A stretch of 64,000 bases of DNA from Actinoplanes aureus (GTDB lineage Bacteria; Actinomycetota; Actinomycetes; Mycobacteriales; Micromonosporaceae): positions 216,360 to 280,359 of the forward strand of contig NZ_JADQTO010000013.1 in assembly GCF_015704865.1 (NCBI RefSeq), given 5' to 3'. A program made the translations under genes and the position numbers. A model generated the notes under the pieces. It made no database searches and was not told where the DNA came from. It saw nothing but the letters and a program-made list of their open reading frames with translations. Shown here in pieces: positions 8,315 through 16,876 of the stretch (position 1 is the first letter of the stretch; every line of letters begins with the position of its first letter).

Positions 8315-9847
8315 ATGACCGGGATCGGGATGTGGACCGTCGCGCACCAGTCACCGCAGTTGGCGGCCATCGTGGACACGGACGGCCGGACGGTCACCTA
8401 CGGCGAGCTGGCGGGCGAGGCCGACCGGATCGCCCGGGGACTGCGGGCCACCGGGCTCGGCGCCGGGGACACCGTCGCGCTGCTGCTGCCGAACGGGGCC
8501 GACATCCTCACCGCCTATTTCGCCGCGGTGCAGATCGGGCTACACGTCGTACCGGTGAACTGGCATCTCACCGGGGCTGAGATCGGCTACATCCTGCGCG
8601 ACAGCGGCGCGCGCGCCTTCATCGCGCACGAGCGGTTCGCCTCCGCCGCGCTGGACGCGGACTTCTCCGGCGACCGCTTCGCGGTCGGCGACATCCCGGG
8701 CTTTCTGCCTCTGGAGACGCTCGGCACGGGCGGATCAGGCAGACCCGACGGGCGTACGCTCGGCGCGCTCATGGTCTACACGTCCGGCACCTCGGGCCGC
8801 CCCAAGGGGGTACGCCGCCCGCTGCTCGGCCTCGACCCGGACGACGTGCCGCCCGTCTCGCTCTGGTTCTTCGGCCTCTTCGGACTCCGCCCGTTCGACG
8901 GCCACGTGCATCTGTGCTGCTCACCGCTCTACCACACGGCGGTGATGAACTTCGCGGCCATCTCGCTCCAGTTCGGGCACACCGTGGTCGTGATGGACCA
9001 CTGGGACGCCGAGGACTTCCTGCGCCTGGTCGAACGGCACCGGGTCACGCACAGCCACATGGTCCCCACGCAGTTCCGCCGCCTGCTCGCCCTGCCCGCC
9101 GAGACCCGGGCCGCCTACGACGTCTCCTCGATGCGCGCGATGATCCACGGCGCCGCACCGTGCCCGCAGCCGGTCAAGCGGGAGATGCTGGACTGGTTCG
9201 GTCCCGTGGTGATCGAGTACTACGCGGCCTCCGAGGGCGGCGGCACCCTGATCACCGCCACCGAGTGGCTCGAGCGCCCCGGATCGGTGGGCCGCGCCTG
9301 GCCCGGCACCCGGGTCCGGGTCCTCGACGACGACGGCAAGGACGCCCCGGCCGGCACGCCCGGCCAGGTCTACCTGCAGATGGGCGACGCCACCTTCGAG
9401 TACCACAACGACGCCGACAAGACCCGCGCCTCCTGGCGGGACCGGATGTTCACCGTCGGCGACATCGGCTACCTGGACGACGACGGCTACCTCTTCCTGT
9501 GCGACCGCGCCTCCGACGTGATCATCACCGGCGGTGTGAACGTGTACCCGGCCGAGATCGAGAGCGAGCTGGCCGTCCACCCGTCCGTAGGTGACGTGGC
9601 GGTCTTCGGCATCCCGCACGACGAGTGGGGTGAGGAGATCAAGGCCGTGGTCCAGCCCGCTCCCGGCGTGACTCCCGGTCCCGAGCTGACCGTTTCGCTG
9701 ATCGACTTCCTGGCCGCCCGCCTGGCGAAGTTCAAGCTTCCGCGCACCATCGACTACGTCGGCGAGCTGCCTCGGGACCCGAACGGCAAGCTCTACAAAC
9801 GGCACCTGCGGGACCCGTACTGGGCCGGCCGGGATCGCGCCATCTAG
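8315..9847 (+). CDS. Acyl-CoA synthetase (FadD family) in the KstR regulon
   Basis: A 510-residue adenylate-forming ligase. The P-loop VYTSGTSGRPKGVRR is near residue 153, YYAASEGGG is the A5-type motif, FTVGDIGYLDDDGYL is the adenylate-binding motif, and PNGKLYKRHL carries the C-terminal catalytic lysine. It should activate a fatty or steroid side-chain acid to its CoA ester. A KstR-type operator just upstream ties it to sterol breakdown, but the sequence does not resemble FadD3 or FadD19 closely enough to name it; FadD17 or a FadD4-like ligase are the main alternatives. It ends in a 4-bp convergent overlap with the methyltransferase gene. Confidence 0.8.
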   Translation: MTGIGMWTVAHQSPQLAAIVDTDGRTVTYGELAGEADRIARGLRATGLGAGDTVALLLPNGADILTAYFAAVQIGLHVVPVNWHLTGAEIGYILRDSGARAFIAHERFASAALDADFSGDRFAVGDIPGFLPLETLGTGGSGRPDGRTLGALMVYTSGTSGRPKGVRRPLLGLDPDDVPPVSLWFFGLFGLRPFDGHVHLCCSPLYHTAVMNFAAISLQFGHTVVVMDHWDAEDFLRLVERHRVTHSHMVPTQFRRLLALPAETRAAYDVSSMRAMIHGAAPCPQPVKREMLDWFGPVVIEYYAASEGGGTLITATEWLERPGSVGRAWPGTRVRVLDDDGKDAPAGTPGQVYLQMGDATFEYHNDADKTRASWRDRMFTVGDIGYLDDDGYLFLCDRASDVIITGGVNVYPAEIESELAVHPSVGDVAVFGIPHDEWGEEIKAVVQPAPGVTPGPELTVSLIDFLAARLAKFKLPRTIDYVGELPRDPNGKLYKRHLRDPYWAGRDRAI

Positions 9848-10596
9848 TTCTTCCGTGCGGTGATCAGCGTGAAGCCGAGCAGCTCGCCCGCGTCCTTCTC
9901 CAGCATGTCGATCACCGGCTGAGGGCCCGGTTCCAGCGAGGCGCACGCCTGGGTCCAGAGCAGCCAGTCCCGCCAGCCGTCCTCCTGGAGCCGGGCCGAC
10001 GTGACCGTCACCAGGTCGGTGATCTCCCACTGGAACCGCCACCACTGCGGGGTGTGCCAGGCGATCGCCTCCCAGCCCACCACCTCCTTGATGTGCGGCG
10101 GGATCGCCCCGAGCTCACGGATCTCCCGGGTCATGCCGGGGGTCGCCATCCCGAGCTGCCCGCCGGGTCGCAGGAACCGCGCCAGGTACGGCAGGTAGCT
10201 GTCCGCCGTCCCGAAGTACTCGAACGCGTCGATGCTGACGATCGCGTCGAACGACTCCTCCTCGAACGGCAGCTGATGCGCCTCGGCGTGCACGGCCCGC
10301 ACCCGGTCGGCCACACCGGCCTCCGCGAACACCGCCGCGGCCTGGTCGGCCGGGATCCACCAGTCGGAGGCGACCACGTCCACCCCGAACTCCCGGGCCA
10401 GGAAGACCGAGGTGGCGCCCTTGCCGGAGCCGAGGTCGAGCACCCGCATCCCGGGTCGCAGGTCCAGGTCGCCGGTCAGGTCCTCGAGCAGCCACAGCGG
10501 GTGCGGGCCCATGTCCAGACCCAGCACCCACGCCGGGTCGTAATGCGCGGAGCGGGGATAACGGTCCGGGCGTACCAGGCGATCCAGAGCGGTCAC
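9844..10596 (-). CDS. SAM-dependent methyltransferase, class I
   Basis: A 250-residue protein (from GTG 10596) with a class I methyltransferase core. VLDLGSGKGATSVFLA binds SAM, an acidic residue follows in VVASDWWIP, and FDAIVSIDAFEYFG is the post-II motif. Substrate unknown. It starts 44 bp after the echA19 stop on the same strand, so it probably shares the echA19 transcript. The large open frame running upstream of it on this strand is antisense to fadD19 and is not part of the gene. The start codon is uncertain; no strong SD is visible. Confidence 0.75.
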   Translation of the reverse strand: MTALDRLVRPDRYPRSAHYDPAWVLGLDMGPHPLWLLEDLTGDLDLRPGMRVLDLGSGKGATSVFLAREFGVDVVASDWWIPADQAAAVFAEAGVADRVRAVHAEAHQLPFEEESFDAIVSIDAFEYFGTADSYLPYLARFLRPGGQLGMATPGMTREIRELGAIPPHIKEVVGWEAIAWHTPQWWRFQWEITDLVTVTSARLQEDGWRDWLLWTQACASLEPGPQPVIDMLEKDAGELLGFTLITARKN

Positions 10597-10640
10597 GGGC
10601 CGACCCAAGCGGATATCCAGACCGGTGGCAACCAGATTTC

Positions 10641-11423
10641 TCAGCGGCCGCGGAAGACCGGGCGGCGCTTCTCGATGAAGGCGCGCGGCCCCTCCTTGGC
10701 GTCCTCGCTGGTGAATACCGCCACGCCGATGCGCGCCTCGACGGCGAACGCGTCGTCCTCGGCCATCCCCTCGGTCTCCCGGATGGTCCGCAGGATCGCC
10801 TGCACCGCGAGCGGGCCGTTGGCCGCGATCGCCTCGGCCAGTTCCAGTGCCTTGGCCAGCGCCTGCCCGTCCGGCACCACGTGCCCGATCAGGCCTGCCT
10901 GGAGCGCCTCGGCCGCGCTCAGATGCCGCCCGGTGAGCAGCAGCTCGGCGGCGACGGTGTACGGCAGCTGCCGCGGCAACCGGACCGCCGAACCGCCCAG
11001 CGGGAACAGTCCCCACCGCGCCTCGGACACCCCGAACCGGGCGCTCTCGCCGGCCACCCGCAGGTCGGTGGCCTGCAGGATCTCGGTGCCGCCGGCGACC
11101 GCCGGACCCTCGACCGCGGCGATCAGCGGCTTGCTCAGCCGGCGGCCCTTGAGCAGCGCGTCGATCCGGGACAGGTCGAGGCCGCCGTTGCCGGCGAAGT
11201 CGTCGCCGGGATGGGACTCGGTCATCGCCCGCAGGTCGGCTCCGGCGCAGAACGAGCCGCCGGCCCCGGTGAGGATCGCGACCCGGATCGACGGGTCGGC
11301 GTCCACCCGGTCCCAGGCCTCGCGCATCACGGCCATCATCTCGGACGAGAGCGCGTTGCGGACCTCCGGCCGGTTCATCGTGACGATCAGGATCGGTCCA
11401 CGCTGTTCGACGAAGGCGTCCAC
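10641..11423 (-). CDS. echA19: Enoyl-CoA hydratase, EchA19-like
   Basis: A 260-residue crotonase. The oxyanion-hole segments are GSFCAGADLRAM and AVEGPAVAGGTE; glutamates in SEARWGLFPLGG occupy the catalytic positions. It would hydrate a 2-enoyl side-chain steroid-CoA. It is transcribed away from fadD19 with a KstR-like operator between them, the same arrangement as Rv3515c/Rv3516 in M. tuberculosis, which supports EchA19 over other paralogs. Confidence 0.85.
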   Translation of the reverse strand: MDAFVEQRGPILIVTMNRPEVRNALSSEMMAVMREAWDRVDADPSIRVAILTGAGGSFCAGADLRAMTESHPGDDFAGNGGLDLSRIDALLKGRRLSKPLIAAVEGPAVAGGTEILQATDLRVAGESARFGVSEARWGLFPLGGSAVRLPRQLPYTVAAELLLTGRHLSAAEALQAGLIGHVVPDGQALAKALELAEAIAANGPLAVQAILRTIRETEGMAEDDAFAVEARIGVAVFTSEDAKEGPRAFIEKRRPVFRGR

Positions 11424-11460
11424 GGATTCTCCTCCTGCGCGGCGGGTCTTGCCCTGGAAC

Positions 11461-11474
11461 GATAACAGGTTCTA
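11461..11474. promoter_or_regulatory. KstR-type operator between echA19 and fadD19
   Basis: GATAACAGGTTCTA matches the KstR consensus except for the first base (G for T). It lies 10 bp before the fadD19 ATG, in a 61-bp divergent spacer, and could control both genes. Confidence 0.7.
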
Positions 11475-11484
11475 CTTTCTGTTG

Positions 11485-13092
11485 ATGGCGGCCAATATTG
11501 CGGACCTTTTCGAGCACGCGGTCGATGCCTTCCCGGATCGCGTCGCGGTGGCCTGCGGTGAGCGTGAACTGAGCTACGCCGAGCTGGAGGACGCCGCCAA
11601 CCGTATGGCCCACTTCCTGCAAGATCGTGGAGTGGGCAAGGGCGATCACGTCGGGCTGTACGCGGGCAACTCGATCGAGGCCGTGGTGGCCATGGTCGCG
11701 GTGTACAAGCTCCGTGCCGTGGTCGTCAACGTCAACTTCCGATACGTCGAGAACGAGTTGCAATATCTCTTCGCCGACGCCGAGCTCACCGCGCTGATCC
11801 ACGACCGCGGGTACGCGCCCAAGGTCGCCGCCGTGCTCCCGTCCGCGCCCGGCCTGCACACCACGGTCGCGCTGCCCGACGGCTCGGACGAGAAGACCGA
11901 CGGGGTGCTCTATCAGGAGGCGCTCGCCGCCGGCCGCCCCGCCCGTGACTTCGGCGAACGCTCCGGCGACGACATCTACCTGCTCTACACCGGCGGCACC
12001 ACCGGCTACCCGAAGGGCGTCGTCTGGCGGCACGAGGACGTCTGGCGGGTCCTCGGTGGTGGGATCGACTTCATGTCCGGCGTACCGCTGGAGGACGAGT
12101 GGGCGCAGAGCCGGCGCGGCGCCGAGATGCCCCCGATGACCCGGCTCTGCCTCGCTCCGCTGATCCACGGCAACGCCCAGTGGGCCGCGCTGGCCGCCCT
12201 CTTCAACGGCGACACCGTGGTGCTCCTGCCGCACTTCGACGCGGAGGAGGTCTGGCGCACCATCGAGCGCCGCAAGGTCACCGTGGTCGTGCTGATCGGG
12301 GACGCGATGGCCCGCCCGATCATCGAGGCGTACCTGGCCGGCCACTACGACGGTTCGTCGCTGGTGGCGATCTCCTCCAGCGCGGCGCTGTTCTCCCCGT
12401 CGGTGAAACGCCAGTACCTGGAGGCGCTGCCGAACACCATGGTCACCGACGCGATCGGCTCCTCGGAGACCGGCTTCGCCGGCCTCGGCATCGTCGCCGA
12501 CGTCCAGGGCGGCGCGGTGGACGGCCCCCGGGTGATGCCCGGCCCGAACACCATCGTCATCGACGAGTACGGCAAGAAGGCGCCACCCGGCGTGATCGGC
12601 CGGCTGGCCCGCGGCGGGCACGTGCCGCTCGGCTACTACAAGGACCCGGAGAAGACGGCGGCGCTGCTCACCGAGGTCGACGGCGTCCGCTACGCCATAC
12701 CCGGCGACCTGGCCCGGCTCGAGGAGGACGGCACCATCACCCTGCTCGGGCGCGGTAACACCTGCGTCAACACCGGCGGCGAGAAGGTTTTCCCGGAAGA
12801 GGTCGAGGGCGCGCTGAAAGCACATCCGGACGTCTTCGACGCCCTGGTCATCGGGGCACCCGACGAACGGCTCGGCCAGAAGGTGGTCGCTCTGGTCCAA
12901 CCCCGCGACGGCGTACGGGTGGACCTGGACGACCTGGAGAGACACGTCAGACAACGGATCGCCGGCTACAAGGTGCCCCGCTCGGTGTGGCTGGTGGACC
13001 GGATCGCCCGCACCATCAGCGGCAAGGCCGACTACCGCTGGGCCCACGAGTACACCCGCACCCACACCGAGGCGGTGCGGAGTGCGGACTGA
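11485..13092 (+). CDS. fadD19: Steroid-26-oyl/24-oyl-CoA ligase, FadD19-like
   Basis: A 535-residue adenylate-forming ligase (548 in M. tuberculosis). LLYTGGTTGYPKGVVW is near residue 165, the A5 motif region is GSSETGFAG, NTGGEKVFPEEVE is near the C-terminal hinge, and ISGKADYRW carries the catalytic lysine. FadD19 makes the CoA ester of the C26 acid produced by CYP125 and is reported as essential for C24-branched sterols in Rhodococcus. ATG 11485 follows the operator directly with no clear SD; upstream open frame on this strand lies antisense to echA19. It overlaps the next gene by 11 bp. Confidence 0.88.
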   Translation: MAANIADLFEHAVDAFPDRVAVACGERELSYAELEDAANRMAHFLQDRGVGKGDHVGLYAGNSIEAVVAMVAVYKLRAVVVNVNFRYVENELQYLFADAELTALIHDRGYAPKVAAVLPSAPGLHTTVALPDGSDEKTDGVLYQEALAAGRPARDFGERSGDDIYLLYTGGTTGYPKGVVWRHEDVWRVLGGGIDFMSGVPLEDEWAQSRRGAEMPPMTRLCLAPLIHGNAQWAALAALFNGDTVVLLPHFDAEEVWRTIERRKVTVVVLIGDAMARPIIEAYLAGHYDGSSLVAISSSAALFSPSVKRQYLEALPNTMVTDAIGSSETGFAGLGIVADVQGGAVDGPRVMPGPNTIVIDEYGKKAPPGVIGRLARGGHVPLGYYKDPEKTAALLTEVDGVRYAIPGDLARLEEDGTITLLGRGNTCVNTGGEKVFPEEVEGALKAHPDVFDALVIGAPDERLGQKVVALVQPRDGVRVDLDDLERHVRQRIAGYKVPRSVWLVDRIARTISGKADYRWAHEYTRTHTEAVRSAD

Positions 13093-14176
13093 CCTGTGCG
13101 ACCTGTTCGGCATCGACGTCCCGATCGTCGGGTTCAGCCCGTCCGAGCACGTCGTCGCGGCGATCAGCAAGGCCGGCGGGCTCGGCGTCCTCGGCTGCGT
13201 ACGCTTCAACGACCCCGGCGAACTCGACGCCGTGCTGACCTGGCTGGACCACGAGGTCGGCGACCGTCCGTACGGGGTGGACGTGGTGATGCCCGGCCGG
13301 GTGCCGACCGAGGGGACCCCGTCCGACCTGAACGAGCTGATCCCGCCCGGGCACCGGGACTTCGTCGAGCGCACCCTGATGCGGCTGGGAGTCCCGCCGC
13401 TGGGCGTCGACGAGTCGAGTCGTGCCGGGGTGCTGGGCTGGCTGCACTCGGTCGCGCGTAGCCATGTCGAGGTGGCGCTCACCCACCCGGCCCGGCTGAT
13501 CGCCAACGCGCTCGGCCCGCCGCCCGCCGACGTGATCGAGCAGGCCCACGCGCACGGGCTTCAGGTCGCGGCCCTGGCCGGCCGAGCCGATCACGCCCGC
13601 AGCCATCTCGCGGCCGGCGTGGACGTGGTGGTGGCGCAGGGGTACGAGGCCGGCGGGCACACCGGCGAGATCGGCAGCATGGTGCTGATCCCGGAGATCG
13701 TCGACGCGGTCGGCGGGCGGGTCCCGGTGCTGGCGGCCGGTGGCATCGGCAGCGGACGGCAGATCGCCGCTGCTCTGGCGCTGGGGGCCCGCGGGGTGTG
13801 GATGGGCTCGGTGTGGCTCGGCACCGCGGAGTATCAGGCGACCCAGGCCCTGCGCGAGGCGCTGCTGAAGGCGGGGTCGGGTGACACCGTGCGAAGCCGC
13901 GTCTACACCGGCAAACCGGCCCGGCTGCTGCGCAACCGCTGGACCGAGGCGTGGAATGACGCGGAGGCGCCGAGGCCGCTGCCGATGCCGCTGCAGAACC
14001 TGCTGGTGTCGCGGGCGCACGACCGGCTGATGGCCTCCGGCGACCCGAGCGTGGTGCCGATGCCGGTCGGCCAGATCGTCGGCCGGATGAACGAGGTCCG
14101 CCCGGTCGCCGCGGTCCTCGCCGACCTCGTCACCGAGGCCGACGAGACCCTGGCTCGCTTGGCGAAACTCACCTGA
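13082..14176 (+). CDS. FMN-dependent nitronate monooxygenase-family oxidoreductase
   Basis: A 364-residue TIM-barrel flavoprotein of the 2-nitropropane dioxygenase/IMPDH-like class. QGYEAGGHTGEIGS and LAAGGIGSGRQIAAALALG give the FMN phosphate-binding loops. It starts at GTG inside the end of fadD19, so the two are translationally coupled and regulated together. The fold is shared by IpdC in this window, but sequence similarity is low and the chemistry here is unknown; a reductase or dehydrogenase step on a steroid acyl-CoA is possible. Confidence 0.75.
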   Translation: MRTDLCDLFGIDVPIVGFSPSEHVVAAISKAGGLGVLGCVRFNDPGELDAVLTWLDHEVGDRPYGVDVVMPGRVPTEGTPSDLNELIPPGHRDFVERTLMRLGVPPLGVDESSRAGVLGWLHSVARSHVEVALTHPARLIANALGPPPADVIEQAHAHGLQVAALAGRADHARSHLAAGVDVVVAQGYEAGGHTGEIGSMVLIPEIVDAVGGRVPVLAAGGIGSGRQIAAALALGARGVWMGSVWLGTAEYQATQALREALLKAGSGDTVRSRVYTGKPARLLRNRWTEAWNDAEAPRPLPMPLQNLLVSRAHDRLMASGDPSVVPMPVGQIVGRMNEVRPVAAVLADLVTEADETLARLAKLT

Positions 14177-14182
14177 ACGGCG

Positions 14183-14203
14183 GCGGCTCCTCGCCGGAGC
14201 CGC
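14183..14203. terminator. GC-rich hairpin between convergent genes
   Basis: GCGGCTCC, a five-base loop, then GGAGCCGC make a perfect 8-bp stem just after the oxidoreductase stop and before the convergent cspA stop. There is no T-run on either side, so it is a candidate bidirectional, GC-type terminator rather than a classical intrinsic one. Confidence 0.5.
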
Positions 14204-14218
14204 TCAGCCGTCGAGGAG

Positions 14219-14422
14219 TCAGAGCGGGCGGATGTTCTCCGCCTGGAGACCCTTGGCGCCCTGCGTGACGTCGAACTCGACGCGCTGGTTCTCCTCAAGG
14301 GTGCGGTACCCGTTGGTCACGATGGCGGAGAAGTGCGCGAACACGTCACCGTCACCGCTGTCCTGGGTGATGAAGCCGAATCCCTTTTCGCCGTTGAACC
14401 ACTTCACGGTACCGGTGGCCAT
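14219..14422 (-). CDS. cspA: Cold-shock protein, CspA family
   Basis: A 67-residue single cold-shock domain. MATGTVKWFNGEKGFGFI contains RNP1 (KGFGFI) and VFAHFSAI contains RNP2. It is a single-stranded nucleic acid chaperone of usual length. The gene has a long leader: the nearest promoter-like sequence is well upstream and a terminator-like hairpin lies 92 nt before the start (see separate entry), so leader-based control is likely. Confidence 0.95.
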   Translation of the reverse strand: MATGTVKWFNGEKGFGFITQDSGDGDVFAHFSAIVTNGYRTLEENQRVEFDVTQGAKGLQAENIRPL

Positions 14423-14513
14423 GATTTACTCCTCGCCAGCTCGTGGGGCGCCGCACCGTGCGGAGCCTCGCGTCGCCGCATTTGATGACCCGCCGGTAAC
14501 CCGGGCACCGACG

Positions 14514-14548
14514 AAAAAAGGCCCGACGGGATCAGATACCCATCAGGC
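14514..14548 (-). terminator. Intrinsic terminator-like hairpin in the cspA leader
   Basis: On the minus strand GCCTGATGGG, an 8-nt loop, then CCCGTCGGGC form a 10-bp stem (with G-T wobbles), followed at once by six T (positions 14519-14514). It lies between the probable cspA promoter area and the cspA start, so it would act as an attenuator, or would end a short upstream transcript. True intrinsic terminators with T-runs are rare in this window. Confidence 0.6.
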
Positions 14549-14907
14549 GTCAAGAACGTCTACGGTAATCAAAAATGCAACGCGGACAAGCTAGCACACA
14601 AATGTGGCCGACAGGGGCGTACCCCCATCGGCGTGACATCGCCCACCTCAGGTGGGGTCGATCCCGCCTGCGGCGACCCGCTGAACCAGTCGACCCGCCG
14701 CAGGCGGAAAAATCATGGCGCGGCCGCCGTCAAGATCGGCGGGTGGCGTCAGGGAATCGGGATCCGCGTGGTGGCCGGCGTCGTGCGCGATCACCGGAAA
14801 ATCGAGATCCGTTGAATCGACCGTAGCACGGATCCGATTTCCGATGGCGCTCATGATCATCAGGGAAATTCGTGTCCGGCGAATTCCGGCGCGAATTTCC
14901 GATCGTT
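14549..14907. other. Non-coding interval with inverted repeats
   Basis: No convincing gene between the cspA leader and the ABC exporter. It holds CCCACCTCAGGTGGGG near 14642 and a perfect 12-bp inverted repeat (CCGCCTGCGGCG at 14664-14675, CGCCGCAGGCGG at 14696-14707) with a 20-nt spacer, followed by AAAAAT. These may end the exporter transcript, which enters from the right. An open frame at 14648-14860 (minus, 70 codons) has no SD and no recognisable motif. Confidence 0.5.
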
Positions 14908-16794
14908 TCAGGCCGCCGTCGGCGCGCCGGAGCGACCCGAATCGAACTGGGTGTCGTGCAGTTCGGTGTAGCGGCCGCCGGCGGCCAGCAACTCGGCGTG
15001 GGTGCCCCGCTCCACCACCTGACCGCCCTCGACGACCAGGATCAGGTCGGCGGCACGGACCGTGGACAACCGGTGCGCGATGACCACCGCGGTCCGGCCG
15101 GCCAGGGCCTCGCCGAGGGCGGCCTGCACCGCCTGCTCCGAGGTCGAGTCCAGGTGTGCGGTCGCCTCGTCGAGCACCACCACCCGGGGCCGGGCCAGCA
15201 GCAGCCGGGCGATCGTCAGCCGCTGGCGCTCACCGCCGGAGAGCCGGTAACCGCGCTCGCCGATCACCGTGTCCAGCCCGTCGGGCAGGCTCTCGACCAG
15301 CTCGGCGATGCGCGCCCGGCGCAGCACCTCCCACAGCTCTTCCTCGGTCGCCTCCGGACGGGCGAACAGCAGGTTGGCGCGGACCGAGTCGTGGAAGAGG
15401 TGACCGTCCTGAGTGACCATGCCGAGGGTGTGCCGCAGCGAGTCCGCCCGCACGTCGCGCACGTCCACCCCGGCCAGCCGCACCGCACCGGAACCGGCGT
15501 CGTAGAGCCGGGGAAGCAGCGACGCCATCGTCGATTTCCCGGCGCCGGAGGACCCGACCAGGGCCACCATCTGCCCCGGCTCGACGCGGAACGACACGTC
15601 GTGCAGCACCTCCACACCGCCCCGGGTGTCAAGCGTCGCCACCTCCTCCAGCGACGCCAGGGACACCTTGTCGGCCGACGGGTACGCGAAGCGGACCCCG
15701 TCGAACTCCACCGACACCGGCCCGTCCGGCACCGGGCGTGCGTCCGGCTTCTCCTCGATCAGCGGCTTGAGATCGAGCACCTCGAACACCCGCTCGAAGC
15801 TGACCAGCGCGCTCATCACCTCGACGCGGGCGCTGGCCAGCGAGGTCAGCGGCGCGTACAGCCTGGTCAGGAGCAGGGCCAGGGCGACGACGGCGCCGGG
15901 ATCGAGCTGACCGCGCAGCGCGTAGAAGCCGCCGAGCCCGTAGACCAGCGCGAGGGCGAGGGCCGACACCGACGTCAGAGCGGTCAGGAACACCCACTGG
16001 ACCATCGCCGTGCGCACCCCGATGTCGCGGACCCGCCGGGCTCGCGCGGCGAACTCCGCCGACTCGACGTCGGGCCGGCCGTAGAGCTTGACAAGCGTCG
16101 CTCCGGGCGCGGAGAACCGCTCGGTCATCTGCGTGTTCATCGCCGCGTTGTGCCCGGCGGCCTCCCGTTCGAGCCGGGCCAGCCGGCTGCCCATCCGCCG
16201 GGCGGGCAGCACGAAGATCGGTAGCAGCATGAGCGCCAGGAGCGTGATCTGCCAGGAGATGCCGATCATGACGATCAGCGTCAGGATCAGCGTGACGAGG
16301 TTGCCGATCACCCCGGAGAGGGTGTCGCTGAACGCCCGCTGAGCCCCGATCACGTCGTTGTTGAGCCGGCTGACCAGCGCGCCCGTGCGGGTCCGGGTGA
16401 AGAACGCGACAGGCATCCGCTGCACGTGGTCGAACACCGCGGTCCGCAGGTCGAGGATCAGCCCCTCGCCGATGCTCGCGGAGAGCCACCGCTGTACCAG
16501 TCCGAGCCCGGCCTCCAGGAGGGCGATCACCGCGATCGCGGCGGCCAGCCCGATCACCAGCTCGGTGGTGCCGCCGCCGACGATCGCGTTCACCACCCGG
16601 CCGGCCAGCACCGGGGTGGCCACGGCCAGGAACGCCGTCACCACGCTCAACAACAGGAACCCGGCGAGCGCACGCTTGTGCGGCCGGGCGAAACCGGCGA
16701 TGCGGCGCAGCGTGGCCATCGAAAACGGCCGCCGGTCGTCCTGCTGGTTCATCGCGTGGTACATCGAGTTCCACGCGGCGACTTCCATGCTCAT
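14908..16794 (-). CDS. ABC exporter, fused membrane and ATPase domains
   Basis: A 628-residue half-transporter. ATG 16794 has GGGGAGG 9 bp upstream; GTG/ATG starts further up are less likely. Residues 40-330 hold about six transmembrane helices of an ABC exporter type I domain. The ATPase carries Walker A GSSGAGKST, signature LSGGERQR, Walker B VVVLDEATAHLD and switch HRLS. A 20-residue insertion before VLHDVSF is unusual. It probably works as a homodimer exporting a lipid or drug. No KstR site is visible, so it looks unrelated to sterol catabolism although flanked by it. Confidence 0.9.
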   Translation of the reverse strand: MSMEVAAWNSMYHAMNQQDDRRPFSMATLRRIAGFARPHKRALAGFLLLSVVTAFLAVATPVLAGRVVNAIVGGGTTELVIGLAAAIAVIALLEAGLGLVQRWLSASIGEGLILDLRTAVFDHVQRMPVAFFTRTRTGALVSRLNNDVIGAQRAFSDTLSGVIGNLVTLILTLIVMIGISWQITLLALMLLPIFVLPARRMGSRLARLEREAAGHNAAMNTQMTERFSAPGATLVKLYGRPDVESAEFAARARRVRDIGVRTAMVQWVFLTALTSVSALALALVYGLGGFYALRGQLDPGAVVALALLLTRLYAPLTSLASARVEVMSALVSFERVFEVLDLKPLIEEKPDARPVPDGPVSVEFDGVRFAYPSADKVSLASLEEVATLDTRGGVEVLHDVSFRVEPGQMVALVGSSGAGKSTMASLLPRLYDAGSGAVRLAGVDVRDVRADSLRHTLGMVTQDGHLFHDSVRANLLFARPEATEEELWEVLRRARIAELVESLPDGLDTVIGERGYRLSGGERQRLTIARLLLARPRVVVLDEATAHLDSTSEQAVQAALGEALAGRTAVVIAHRLSTVRAADLILVVEGGQVVERGTHAELLAAGGRYTELHDTQFDSGRSGAPTAA

Positions 16795-16876
16795 GTCGAA
16801 GAACCTCCCCGACCCCGAACCTGCCACCTCACCTCGGGTTCAAGTCAAGGCATTTCCGGTCGGAGTCGCGCGGAGT

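Noticed and set aside
10597..13506. Long minus-strand frame joined to the methyltransferase
   Set aside because: Its translation is low-complexity and antisense to fadD19 and echA19, both with intact catalytic motifs.
14648..14860. 70-codon minus-strand frame after the ABC exporter
   Set aside because: No SD, mixed codon use, covers strong inverted repeats, and no recognisable motif.
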